Of a stretch of DNA of 54,662 nucleotides, positions 36,225-47,562 are shown piece by piece (the first letter of the stretch is position 1; each line of letters opens with the position of its first letter). The DNA comes from Hypsibius dujardini (lineage: Eukaryota > Tardigrada > Eutardigrada > Parachela > Hypsibiidae). Below the pieces are notes generated by a model. The model was given only the letters and a program-made list of their open reading frames with translations. It did not search any database and was not told the DNA's origin. The stretch is taken from positions 1 to 54,662 of the forward strand of contig LRSR01006272.1 of assembly GCA_001579985.1 (NCBI GenBank), written 5' to 3'. Position numbers and translations under genes: made by a program.

Positions 36225-36725
36225 ATTATTTAAAGTACATTTCAAGACTTTGATTTTACATTCTACAGACATTTTCGTTGATAATTTTGTGATTTAAATA
36301 AAATGAAAATTGATTTAAAAATAACGCTTTGGTTTCGAGTATTTAAAATATTTTCTAAATGTATAAATAGTAATATCGAAGTATTTCAAGTATATTTTAG
36401 GCCTTTAATGTACAACTTTGATTTTAAGTATTGATTACTTTTGTAATTTTTAATAAAATAGAAATAGATTTGATGTAAAATTAAAGCTGCTGTTTCGATT
36501 ATTTAAATTATTTTTTAAATGCATATATAATAATATCGGAATATCTCCAGTAAATTTTAGGCCTATAATAGTTGTATAGCCATCCACTTAGTTTAAAATA
36601 TGAACTTTACTACTGATTAATAATTTTGTTTAAGTAAAGTAAAGATATATTTGGTTTAAAATTAAAGCTTGTGTTTCTAGCATTTAAAGTACCTTCTGAA
36701 TATTTATCTAACTGAATCAACATCA
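36225..36725. repeat. Three diverged tandem copies of a unit of about 175-180 bp
   Basis: Three AT-rich units each contain, in order, ACTTTGATTTTA or a variant, a GATTAATAATTTTGT-like block, an AAATARATTTGRTKTAAAA-like block, a GTTTCKAGTATTTAAA-like block and a TTCTAAATG-like end. Starts lie near 36243, 36413 and 36601. The first two copies are also followed by a conserved TTTTAGGCCT. Confidence 0.65.
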
Positions 36726-37174
36726 AAAGTGTACGCTTCTTCTCCCGAACACCTTTTCAACGTGATCCGTTTTTACACCGCCGCTAGAGATTTTGCAGCG
36801 CGACTTTTCACAGAAACCTACACTTAAAATGACACCTCACAAGGGGACTTGAAGGACACGGCTACAACCTACGGTGTCGGTTAGCCTCACACAGGCGCAC
36901 TACGGAGCGGTACCTGGAAATAGACATGCCCGGCATTTTCTTAATTGACTTAATTTTTCAATTTCCTTTCTTCCGCGTATTGTCACTTTCCGTTGTACAC
37001 GTGACTGAGCTCCCCCCGTTTTCGGTTGGCTCTTTTGCGGCGGTCGGCTGGGCCTTCCGTTCCGTTACATCACTACGACGAACAACGGCAAGACGTCGAC
37101 AACGACGTTGTTCATGATCAGGTTTATATCTGTCGCGAACGAGCGAGCGACCCCGCGAGGATGTAATCGCGAGT

Positions 37175-37203
37175 GATTATTTAACGACGACGACGACGAC
37201 GGC
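37175..37203. repeat. (GAC)n trinucleotide run
   Basis: About six GAC units in a GC-rich block that continues into a CGCGGCGGCG stretch. It may be part of a CpG-rich promoter region but no transcript start can be placed. Confidence 0.8.
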
Positions 37204-37418
37204 CTCCCCCCGCGGCGGCGCCCTTTTGGCTCAGGTTTTGCTAGTACCGGAATTTGACGCGCGTTTTAATGGACCCAACCAGGCGTGAATAGGCAGGCAG
37301 GCCTGCAAGAGGGTGGATTGTCTTGATCGATCCCGCCAGCTGCGCCCATGCTCCTCATGCGTTTCTCAGTGACATTTCGATCTGGCGATTAGCAAACGCC
37401 AGCAGACCTTGTCTGAAT

Positions 37419-37530
37419 GTTTATCTGTCTGTCTGTCTGTCTGTCTGTCTACCTACCAACCTGCCTGTCTGTTCGTTTGTGTTTTGACCGTCTGTCTGAC
37501 TGGTTGTATGCCATTCTGTCTGTCTGTTCG
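37419..37530. repeat. Intergenic (TCTG)n array
   Basis: The only sizeable TCTG array in this window that is not inside a recognised intron, which leaves open that an unrecognised transcription unit covers it. Confidence 0.8.
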
Positions 37531-39846
37531 CAATCAATGTCTTATACCTATCGCTGACCGAGAATCGGTCGCTCTTAATATTTCCTCCCAGAAAGGAAGC
37601 AAACGGGATTTCAGGCTTCCATCCAGGCATGCTCCCAATACATCATCCCTGTTATCGATTTTGTCCCTCTCTTAGCTGCACTTCGTGCGCATCACCATAA
37701 TTTCAACCCTGGCTTTTTGCGTAACGTCATTGCAGTAGTGTTCCCCCCCCCCCTTTGTGCGTTACAGACATACTCCCTGCGACCTTACCTTGACTGCGCA
37801 CTACTTACTGCTCGATGACATTTACCAGGCACATGCATGCATATATTGAACGTATATATACTAGTATGTGCCTCTAAAACTTGCCTTCGTCAGCAGCGTC
37901 GGGGGATTGAGTTACATGAAAGGGGGTTGTAAAGAGCTCTTGGGTCTCTCACTTTGCTTTTACAGGCGGAAATGAAAGGGCATGCGTGTGGGCGGACCAT
38001 GTGTCCTTCTTGTGTATGTGTGTCCGTGGCACACACTAGCATGTGCGTGATGGACGCGAAAAGTTTCGTCTACGGTCTCTCGACCTATTTGGGGCGTGTC
38101 TGCTCGTTCTTCTCTCACAATTGTGTTTTAGAGGGAGAGGGAGACTGGACTTGTTAAAATTAAATTGGCCAGCCCATGGGTGGGTGACGCACTTTCTTCG
38201 TCGGGCACCGCAACACGCACTTAAGGATAATTAGCGGAGCGAGGGTTGATTTCGTAATTTGATTGCGTGATTAGGGAGGAATTAAATGCTTGGTTTTTTC
38301 TTGCGTAGATATTTTTCACTGTATTACTTGCAAAGTATTTCGTTTTTTATCTAATATATAAGTATATTATGCCGTTGTTTTTTTGTGTAAATGATCATGA
38401 TTTTTTTATTAACATTTTGGAATTGTATTACTTTTTAGTTAGAAGTGTAGATCAGAATTAAAGATTATTTTTTTCTTATGTTACAAAATAGCTGCAAAAT
38501 ATTTCAGGTTTTTTTCAACTTTTGTTTCCACCGATCGTAAAATTGACTTCCTAAGAAACTCTGAAAAACTCTGCGTGATACAGAACGTTTTATGATTTTA
38601 ACGGCGTTCATGTTTTTCCTACACCGCCTTCTGAAATAATAACTGCAAAATTACGCTATCATACTATTTATTGGGGATTTGTGTTTTTTGCTGTGCCAAT
38701 TAGAATTTTCAAGTGGTGCAATTATTCTGTGACAGTCATATATAATTTAGTGGTCGAGTGCTGGAGAGATAAAAAAACCGAGAGACTCGACAGGCAGACA
38801 AAGTTTCGAATCAGAAACCAGTTTTTCTTGACTTTCCTGCTTGGTTGCCTTTCTCTCTCCCCGCTCTCTTCAACGTGTCACTGTCACGGACCACGGTCGA
38901 GTGGAGGTCGGTCGCTCGCTCGAGGGGCGCTGTGTGGTGGTGCGGTCAGCTGTTTCTGTCCCGCTTTGTCCTGCTCTCTCGCTCCCTCTCTTCGTTTCGT
39001 CAAGTCAAACTCTAAATCTGCTGAACTTGAATTTCCTCTCTCTCCACTCTTTCTTTGGCTCCTCTCTCGCGCTCTCATCCAACGTCAGCTGTCTCTCTCT
39101 GTTTGTATGTGTGAAGAGTCTTTGCCCGCAAACTAGGTCACGTGTGGGTTTTCTCTCTGCTGTGCGGTCCTTTTAGCGGCAGGCGGTGGCGCTGCTATCT
39201 CTTTCTCACTCTCTCTTGCAGAGATAAGAGCGCGGCCCCGATGACGCACTCGCTCTTGAAACACAGGATGAACACACACACAAGGAAAATTGCCCGCCGC
39301 CACCGCAAACTGCAAAGTCTAGTTTATTATTCGATATGAAAACGGGGTCAGCGCACACTAATCTCCTTTTCGCTTCTCCAGCCAGCCAGCAAGATCCCTC
39401 GCTCTGTCCTTTGAGGCTAATATTACGTGCAGCAGCAGCCGTAAAGTGATTGAGCGACGAGAGAAAGAGAGACTAGCAAAGGACCCGAGCGGATGCAAGC
39501 GCCGTGCCTTGACGGCCTCAAATTTTCTGATAAAGCCACGCACACACAGACAATCGAAGCCAGCTTGCGATAGTAGTAGGTAATGAAGGATTGAATAGCT
39601 CGCGGCGGTGCGCTTGAACTAGAAACTTTGCTGGATTAAAAATTCAAGGCAAGGCACCCCGAATCCCCTGAATGGGGGGACGCGGGGAATTGAGGTTACT
39701 GTCAACGGCAACTGGTGAGGTAGAGAGGTTGGTTTCCCTTCATCCCTTTGTCTGAGGTTGAGGTCACATGTTATTAGACGTGAAGCAGAAAATCTGCGCG
39801 AGACAGTTTCGAAGTTCGAACTTTGGAAAAAATTCAAGAATCTCAG

Positions 39847-39876
39847 TACGCCTACAGCCTTTAATCAGTAGGCGTA
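39847..39876 (-). repeat. Hairpin repeat copy A
   Basis: TACGCCTAC, a 12-nt loop, then GTAGGCGTA. The 9-bp stem is perfect. Read on the - strand the loop is TGATTAAAGGCT. Confidence 0.85.
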
Positions 39877-40153
39877 ATTTTAGACTACACACAAAGCCCG
39901 GTAACTGTTCGAATCCAAATGCAAGTGACCTTCTCCGGCTGTTGTCCTGTCCGTTCATCAGTTTTTCAAGGTCCCACGGAACCCAAGCTGACGTCGATCC
40001 TTTGGGTCTCTTCGGCAGGGTTTCTTTCTGGGTCCACATCAATTTGGAAGAAAGGTTCGAGAGCGGAAGGACGATCGCTTTGGCGGCTGCCGTCGGCGAA
40101 CAGTTTTGTGCGTTCTGTGCTGTCCTACTGCTCTGTGTGTGTGGACAAAAAAA

Positions 40154-40183
40154 TACGACTACTGATAAAAAGCCGTAGGCGGA
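40154..40183 (+). repeat. Hairpin repeat copy B
   Basis: TACGACTAC, loop TGATAAAAAGCC, then GTAGGCGGA. Two stem positions are mismatched; the loop is recognisably the same as in copies A, C and D. Confidence 0.75.
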
Positions 40184-40988
40184 TCCGCGATCGGAATGAG
40201 GTTTAGCGCCACCTGTCCAGTCGGTCTGAAATGGTTTCCCGTCGTTCACTCAGTTTGAGCGGAATTCGTGAATCGGTCCTGCCGAAAAAAAGAGCTCCTT
40301 CCTCATCCTGTGTGTGTCTGTGTGTTCCATTGATGACTGATGAGAATGATGGAATGGGTCAATAATAGAACTCGTGTCGTCAGCAAGATACAAATTGCCG
40401 AAACTGCCGTTGTCGTCGACAGAGAGCGGGCCTGGTTGACCTTGGGCCTGGATGAGAAGGTGAGGAAAGGCAAAACTGACTTTTTCCACATCGACAACAA
40501 GTCAAGGGATGTGTGTCATTTTGGCCTGTGTTGTGCCTCTGCCTGTTGTGTGTTGTGCCTCGTCTTGTGTTGACTTTTCCCGGTTGAATGCGTGAAAATT
40601 GACGAATTGTCTCTTTTTTTGGCGGCAGTTTCGTCTGAGGCGAGACTCACGCGAGAGTAAAATCCAGTCATCGTCCTTCGATTTCATGAGGGGTTTTTGT
40701 GCCGCACAATGCAGACAAGGCGCGAAATTCGTCCTACGCGGAAGTTGCGTAAGGAATTTCACTTTCACCGAAAACTAACGTGGAAGTATCGTACAAATCC
40801 GGCTTCCATTTCGATCCCCACCTTACTGCAGGATATAGCTCAACTCAAACTCTCTCGTAACAGGGGATGCCATTACGGCTGGTTCGCCTGTCAAATTACG
40901 TAGAAAATGAGGCTATCATGAGGTGTTGGGGTTTCTGGGGCCTCTGTCTGTCCACCTGTATGTAATGTGACAGAAAATAGTTCTTTAT

Positions 40989-41018
40989 TACGCCTACCCC
41001 CTTTAATCAGTAGGCGCA
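40989..41018 (-). repeat. Hairpin repeat copy C
   Basis: TACGCCTAC, a 12-nt loop, then GTAGGCGCA, inverted relative to copies B and D. A further GTAGGCGTA sits 30 bases downstream (about 41042-41050), so alternative pairing is possible. Confidence 0.85.
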
Positions 41019-41480
41019 ATTACCGCCTGCAGACAAGGAGCGGTAGGCGTAAAATTACGGAACGAAGAGATATTTCCCGACTCGAAGTCATTCCGATAAC
41101 CCGACCTTGCGGGATGAGGGAATACCTTATGCTAGTATTTGACGTCTGCCATGATGACATACTTTTCTTTACAATCCACGAGGTCCTTGTGGGCGCCCCG
41201 TTGCGAACCCAGAGCGTGAATAATAATAAAGTCTAGGCTGTGTAAACTTTCGGTCGGGCTGGGTCTTTTAAACAAGAGAGCAAGCGTGGGTGGGTTTATG
41301 TCTATGAGCGCCAATAAAACGAGGGGGACAGAGAGGACCCTAGCCGGGAGTCGTTGACCTCGAAAAAAGATATATGTGCACCCATTATACATTTTCCGGG
41401 CGAACCGCCTAACGACCATTACGAGAGGCTCCCTCAGTGTGTGTGAAATGAGAGTAGCCTTGCGCTTACCGTTCCCGTGT

Positions 41481-41545
41481 TTGTGTACGTATGACCGTCG
41501 GTGTACGTATGACCGTCGGTGTGCGCCTACCGTCCCGTGTGTGTA
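41481..41545. repeat. Tandem GTGTACGTATGACCGTCG repeat
   Basis: Two perfect 19-20-bp units at about 41481-41519, then a diverged third unit containing GTGTGCGCCTACCGTC. This leads directly into hairpin copy D and is about 200 bp upstream of the p85 start. Confidence 0.75.
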
Positions 41546-41553
41546 AGCGGAAT

Positions 41554-41583
41554 TGCGCCTACTGATAAAAGCCGGTAGGCGGG
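41554..41583 (+). repeat. Hairpin repeat copy D
   Basis: TGCGCCTAC, loop TGATAAAAGCCG, then GTAGGCGGG. A perfect 7-bp stem 145 bp upstream of the p85 start codon, so it may be transcribed in the 5' UTR. Confidence 0.85.
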
Positions 41584-41727
41584 GTAATCAGGCAACTAAA
41601 ACGTCTTCCGCGCGCCTTCTCTTTGAGGCTTTGAGCGGATTTTAAAATGCGAAACAAGGCTAGAGTACACTGGCAGTCGCTTTTTCAGTGCAAGTCCATA
41701 TCTTCTCCTTTCCATCGGCTAAAAAAG

Positions 41728-44700
41728 ATGGGCGCAGCAGCGAGCAGCTGTGGCGCCTTGCAGGGAGAAGAAGCAGGCAGTAGTGCTGCTGCTGCTCCTA
41801 CCGGCACTTACTACCACCACCACCAAGGCGTTGCGGTGGTGGTGGTGGTCGTGGCCCAGCAGCAGCTAAACGTCCTGTCCTTTGTTGCCTTTCCAGACCG
41901 TCTTCTCGGCCTTTCCCTGAAGAAGACGGCCGAGACGTTCCTTGCGGCATCGCAGCAGCAGAGTTTGACGACGAGTAGTACGTCCTCCACAACGGCCGCC
42001 GGCAGTGGTTGTGATGCCTGCCGTCTGCAGCCGCACTCTGCCCGGCCGTGTGGCTGTCACTGTAAGTGTGATGAAGTGAAGGAAGGGGACGAGGCGGAGC
42101 CCAGTTCGGATGACCACACGGCCGTCACTACAAAGCGAAACGAATTGAGGGAGGATGATTAGCTGATTGATTGATTTATTGCATAAGAACGCGTGGTGTA
42201 GCTTTCGATTGATTGATTGAATATTTTTGTTGGAGTTGCTCGATTGATCCGTTGGTTGAGTGATTGATTTGATTTGTCAGTGTGGTCGTGGTGTGCGTGT
42301 GGTCATCCGGATTGGTCCTCGTGTGTGTATCCCCTCCCCTTCTCGGCTGTTCGCTCGTGACTTCGTGATGGATTTGCATATTTATGATTTTGATCCTCTA
42401 TTACAGTAGTCAACAGCCACACATTTCAACAGCGCTCCTGCTGTACCATATCACGTTCCGAAAAGCGATGTGCGTGTTCGGGAGGTCCCAGCGAGAACAA
42501 CGTCAGTCGAAGAGGTAGGCAATGATCGTGATAAGCCGTTGCTTTTTCTTGTCTATCTGTTTGTATGTTCCTTTATTTTTTTGTCTGTTTATCTGTCTGT
42601 CTGCCTGTATGCCTGGGGGTGTGTGTGTGTGTGTGTCTGCCCGTCTATTTGTATGTCGGTTCGCCCGTTTCTCTTTGTCTGTTTGTTTATTTGTTGATCA
42701 GTCTATTTCTCGGATTGTCTGCCTGTCGCTTTTAGACCTTGGGACTTGCCTCCCCGTCTCCAGGTTTGGCTGCCTGTGCCTGTGGCTGTACAATGCTAAT
42801 CTTCTTGCCTTGTCTAATTATTTGCTGGCTCAGCGTCTTGACAGTTGCCTTAGTGTTGTCTCTTGCCTTTAATCCTTCTCGTCGGCCGTGCTTCCGCCAC
42901 CGGCTGCCCTCGTGTCAGCTCTCTGCGCCGAACACAAGTAAAGGCCCATTACGGACACAGACAATCAAATTGCGTTGTTCTTGCAGTTTTCGGCGTGGAA
43001 CTCAGTCAGCAGATGATCGGCTGCGACGCACTCGCGCCTGCGCTCTTGGTCCGCTGCGTAGAGGAGATTGAGAAACGTGCCGCGCATAGTCATCCATCCG
43101 TCGCCGATCTCAGCTCCGTCTATTGCCAAACTGTGGCGCCGGAAATTATTCGCACCCTCGGCGACCAAATTTCTGCAACCGGTGGTACGTACTCTTGACA
43201 AACTGACTGACTGACTGACAGACAGACAGACAGACAGACAGATAAGAAGACATGAGGACAAGGCAGACAGACGGATGAACAGGCAGATAGAAATACAGTT
43301 GCGCTTGCATGAAACCGCCGTCCGCGTCAAATAATCGAATATTTTTCATCTTTCTCGTCTAGATCTGAATATTTTATCTGCCTGTGAAATAGCTTGCGTA
43401 GTGGGACTGGTAAGTCCGTTTTGTTTGAGAGCTGTTCCGCATACTGCTGTTGATTCATTTTTGCAATGTCATTGTGCATTTCAGCTGAAACGCTACCTAC
43501 TCGAATTGCCAACCCCGGTGATCCACACTTCGACCTACGACATGTTCATCGAAGCAACCTGTAAGCTGTTGTGCTTGGTTATTCAGGAGTCAGTTGACTG
43601 TCTAGTCGGTTTCACTCCCTCAAGTTAATATAGATTAGCCAATTTGGAAATTAATAACAAATGCGTTAAAATATGGCACTTTTTTTTCAGATTTAAAATG
43701 GCATTAAATTTTATTGATTCTCATTTAAATTTAATTTTCTGTAATTAGTAAGTTAAATTGTAAATAAACTTGATTGATTGAAAAGAAGATATCGTTTTAT
43801 TGTCTGCATTTAATTTAATTTGTCCTTTGTGTAAAATGTAAAGTACCGTTTTTGGTTGCTTCTAATACTGCCTGTTGTGGCTCTTTTGGGGTGTGAAAAC
43901 TTGAATGTGTGCGTTCTGTTGCAGGTGACTCTGATTCGGACGACCAACGCGTCAGTCTCATCCTCGATCTCGCGAAGAAACTTCCGGATGCCCACGAAAA
44001 GACCCTGCGCTTTCTGATGGGCCACTTTTGCCGACTCTGTCGCATGGTGGCGGAGCGGAACGGCCAGCAGCAGGCCTGCAGTCCCGTGCGCTTTCTTGGA
44101 CCGCTGGCGGTCTGCCTGATCCGTCCGCAGTGGCTCAAAACTGAGTAATTAAGAAGCGCATCCCATTTTCTTTCTTTCTCGCCACGAACCCGCTCGAATT
44201 GAGGGGACCGATGTTTGCCGATTTCGGTTGCTCAGTGGCACTCGTTTTTTCACTCCTCCTCTCCTCCTCCTTGCAGGTTAATTTCCCAACACATTGTGTA
44301 TTATAACTGCATATTGGAGATTCTCCTCTTGAGGGGCTCCTGGGGTGTGGACCTGTCCAGCGTGGACTTTGGTGAGGAGAGCGCACGTGGCCGGGCTAGA
44401 CACGACTTTGATGGATGAATATTTAAATAATATTTTTCTAAAAACAATTATTCAGTTCAGAAAATGATAATTTGATTTAGGTCCCCAAAAATTGATAAAA
44501 AAAATTTCATTCCCAAAACTTAATCACGAAAATTTTTAGTTCCATTTAGATCCAAAAAGACTCAACTAGGTTTGAAAATATTAGTAAGAAATAATAACTC
44601 TTAGGATTGTATGTCCAGAAGCTTTTTTGGTTAACTCGCTAGTAACGATCTCTGACCGCTGCACTGTGGAGTTGATAGGGATCCTTTTAGTTGGAATGTT

Positions 44701-45093
44701 CGCTGATAATTTTGCATTTTTCTCTTTGTGACCTACAGGTCCGCTTCCCGTGGCCAGCAGAGAAGATCTGCCGGTGGGTGGGGGCGGTGGTGAGCTGTTG
44801 TTGGCTCGAAGGAATTCGGGGGGCGTAAAGAATTTTGCGTTCCCGACGACGGTAAAGCGGTTGGATGAGTGTGAGTGGTTTTGGGGTGATGCTTCGCGGG
44901 AGGATGTCGCGGTGGCGTTGAAGGACCAGCCGGATGGGACGTTCGTGGTGCGGACGTCTTCCAGCAAGGCGCAGGGGGAATACACATTGACATTGAGGTC
45001 GGTGGTGGATAGACACGGAGAAATACATATAGGCAGGAAGGCAGACAGACAAACTGACAGACAGGCAGGCAGACAGACAGACAGACAGAAGAC

Positions 45094-45135
<42 letters not shown>

Positions 45136-47562
45136 TTAGACCGACCGTGATATGGTCAAAGTCTAGGAGCCTAGCTTCCTAGATCGCATTGCAATGGTTT
45201 GTCTGTCAGGGAGACGGTCAGAAGTCTAATGTTATGTGCGCTCTCTCCACAGGAAGGACGGGTCGAATAAGTTAATTCGTATCATCAGTCGGGATGGTAA
45301 ATTTGGCTTTGCGGAGCCGTTGGAGTTTGACAGTCTCCAAGCTGTGATTGACCGACATCGCATCACTTCCCTGGCGGCTTACAACCGGATGCTAGATATT
45401 TGCCTGATTAGTCCGCTGGTTAAAACACAGGTGTGCCTGAAGGTCACTAGGCCTCTTTGGTCCGCTCTTGTTCCTGATTTCTGTCGTTGTGCGGACCTTT
45501 TCTTTGCCCGTCGCCCTGTCTATCTTTCTGTTTGCATGCCACTCAGTCTGCCTACCTGCCTGCCCCTTTGTTAGCTGTCTGTTGCCACCAATTTAATTGT
45601 TTTTGCATTTTTTTCTTAGATTCTGTCTGTCTGTCTCAGGTTATGTTTGCCTGTCTGTCAGTGTGTTTTCCTATCTTATCGGTTTGCCTGTCTGTATGTC
45701 TGCTTGTTTGCCGGCTTGGGTACCTGCTTATTTCTCTTCCAGTTTCTTTGTCAGTAATGTCTGCTTATCTGCCTGTCTGTTTATTGGTATAGCTGTTTGT
45801 CTGCTTGCCTTGCCTCCATCAAATGTGTTTCATGCCATAACCCCATGTTTGCCTGCTTTTCAGCATGTGGTCGATTCGGCGGACATTGAAAAGGCCAAGA
45901 GCCAGCTGGTGGAATGGGACTTGGAGTACAATGTCTGGAGCCAGCGGCATGACGAAATGTCTGACGCCGTGTCGCGGGCCGCCCAGGAGGTCACCATGAA
46001 GCGCCAAGCCATGGAGGCGTTCGACGCGGCCGTTCTAATGTTTGAGGAGCAAATGCGCCTGCACGAGCGATTCCAGCGCGAGGCCAAGCCCAATGAGATG
46101 GACGCCGTCAAGGCCAACTACATGCTCCTCAAGGCGCGCCTCGACAGCATCCTCAGCAGTCGTGCCAAGTTGCAGTTTGATCTGAACCACCAGGCGCAGG
46201 CGCTGCGCGAACGGGAAGCGCAGCTGAACAGCATCAAGCCGCGCATTACGCATCTGCGGATTGTTTGCGACGATCTGATTAGGTATGAAGCAGACGGAAC
46301 ACACTTACTTCATCTCAGAAGGATGATGATGGCAAGCAATTAACATTCGAAGCAAAAATAAAAGTTGATTCTTGATTGGAATACTAGTATGTTGAATCTG
46401 GCATTTCTATGCAATGGTATTGTGTGGTTTATTCGCCTTTTGTTGTGCAGCGTTTTGATGAAGAATGGCGTCAATCCGGATGATGTGCGGAAAAGTCTGG
46501 CAGAAGGGACGAAAAATGCCGAGCGAAAGGGAGTCCCAGATCGGTAAGTTCGTTTGCTGCCCCTCTTTGGTTTTCAGTCGTTGGACCGTTTCTGTCTGAT
46601 TTTGTCTGCTTCTGGCTTGTCGCTACCTTGTCTCTCTGTATGTATGTCTGTCCTTTTGTCTCTCTGTTTGCCGGTCTGTCTATATGTATGTCTGTCTGCC
46701 TGTCTGCCTGCCTGCCTGCCTGAGTCTATGGGTCCTTTAGACTTCATATAACCTGTCTTGTCTGTCTGGCTGGCTGCCTGTATGTCCGACTGTCTGTTAC
46801 GTGATTGTCACTCTGTTGGGTTGCCTGATTGTTTGTGCCTATATCTATTTGTCTGTTTTTTGGACTTGAACTTGTCCTGTTGACCTCCGGTTTTCCAGGA
46901 TTGTTGTTAGGAGTTTGAATGTGGATTGACGTCCTCTTGTTTTCTGCCTCTTTTAGATTCCCCACCAAGAATCTTTCTGTGGGTGAAACAATCTACGAGG
47001 AAACCCCGACCCACTCTTCCGACTTGACTAAATCTAAACCCCTTACGGCTCCGGCGGCGGCAGCAGCAACTCCTGCCGCTCACGAGGACTCCTCCACGTG
47101 GTATTTCCCGACTGCCACTCGCGAACAAGCTGTGAAGATGCTCACCGGTCAACCAGATGGGACCTTCTTGGTGCGACGGCGGACGGACGGCTTGAGTGGT
47201 CAGACGCATGCGCTGTCCGTTGTAGTGTAAGTGAATGTATAGTCCAACTCTATGAGACAGGCAAGCAATCAACCAAATAGACAAACAAATCCGCAGACAG
47301 ATGGACATCCAGACACACCGTCAGTCAGGCAGGCAGGTAGGCAGGCTGGCAAAAATTGACCTATGTTCTGTTTCGACACAGCTCTGGAAAAGTCGGCCAT
47401 TGCCTCATTAACCAGGAGGGAAATGCTTTTGGGTTTGGTCAAGCCTCTGCGGAATTTTCCACCTTGAACGACTTGATCGTCCACTACAAACGAAAAAGCC
47501 TCAAGGAACATAATCCTGCGCTGGACGTCTGTCTTGCTCATCCGGTGAACGCCGTTTCATGA
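41728..47562 (+). CDS. PIK3R: PI3-kinase regulatory subunit, p85 type
   Basis: The p85 family holds the class IA PI3-kinase catalytic subunit inactive and recruits it to phosphotyrosine proteins. Thirteen exons join in frame to 825 aa: 41728-42061, 42407-42514, 42987-43184, 43363-43409, 43485-43560, 43925-44144, 44277-44371, 44739-44997, 45253-45430, 45864-46282, 46451-46543, 46957-47226, 47382-47562. Domains: low-complexity N-terminus (1-147), BH/RhoGAP-like domain (about 148-355, with [13 protein letters not shown]), nSH2 (about 405-505, FVVR at 428-431), inter-SH2 coiled coil (about 506-675, with [14 protein letters not shown] like human MNSIKPDLIQLR), cSH2 (724-825, FLVR at 746-749, HCLI). 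There is no SH3 domain. The N-terminus MGAAASSC fits the N-myristoylation consensus with a nearby Cys. The Arg of the GAP signature (YR) is Cys194 here. The frame is open a further 27 codons upstream, so an earlier Met (41647) is possible and would remove the myristoylation signal. Confidence 0.94.
42585..42700. repeat. (TCTG)n and (TG)n array in p85 intron 2
   Basis: TCTG units around a short TG run (42617-42635) in the 472-bp intron. Confidence 0.75.
43203..43290. repeat. (CTGA)n/(CAGA)n array in p85 intron 3
   Basis: Four CTGA units pass into CAGA units; the array begins about 18 bases after the donor. Confidence 0.85.
45032..45135. repeat. (CAGA)n array in p85 intron 8
   Basis: A nearly pure CAGA array splitting the nSH2-encoding exons. 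Confidence 0.9.
45520..45810. repeat. Degenerate (TCTG)n array in p85 intron 9
   Basis: TCTG/TGCC array over most of the 433-bp intron preceding the inter-SH2 exon. Confidence 0.75.
46625..46800. repeat. Degenerate (TCTG)n array in p85 intron 11
   Basis: TCTG/TGCC/TATG array in the intron before the cSH2 exons. Confidence 0.75.

Larger units (their letters stand above)
33904..41727. other. Long TIPRL-p85 intergenic region
   Basis: No gene is recognised in these 7.8 kb. Two features could be isolated first exons. One is a + strand ATG frame at 35207-35263 (19 codons, MDGNFSESVSGDYHLANIE) followed by a strong GTGAGT donor. The other is a - strand ATG frame starting at 36076 (MSVSEVTYADLPAPAYII...) that runs into a GGC-repeat Gly tract near 35955. 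GC-rich, CpG-dense DNA lies around 35.9-36.0 kb and 37.0-37.2 kb, including CCG and GAC trinucleotide runs, and may mark promoters. 38.3-38.7 kb is plain AT-rich sequence. The 39.8-41.6 kb part carries the hairpin repeats listed separately. Confidence 0.5.

Noticed and set aside
38681-40573. Several ORFs of 60-160 codons between 38.6 and 40.6 kb
   Set aside because: They overlap on both strands in CT-rich or GC-rich DNA, have skewed low-complexity content and no recognisable domain or exon partners.
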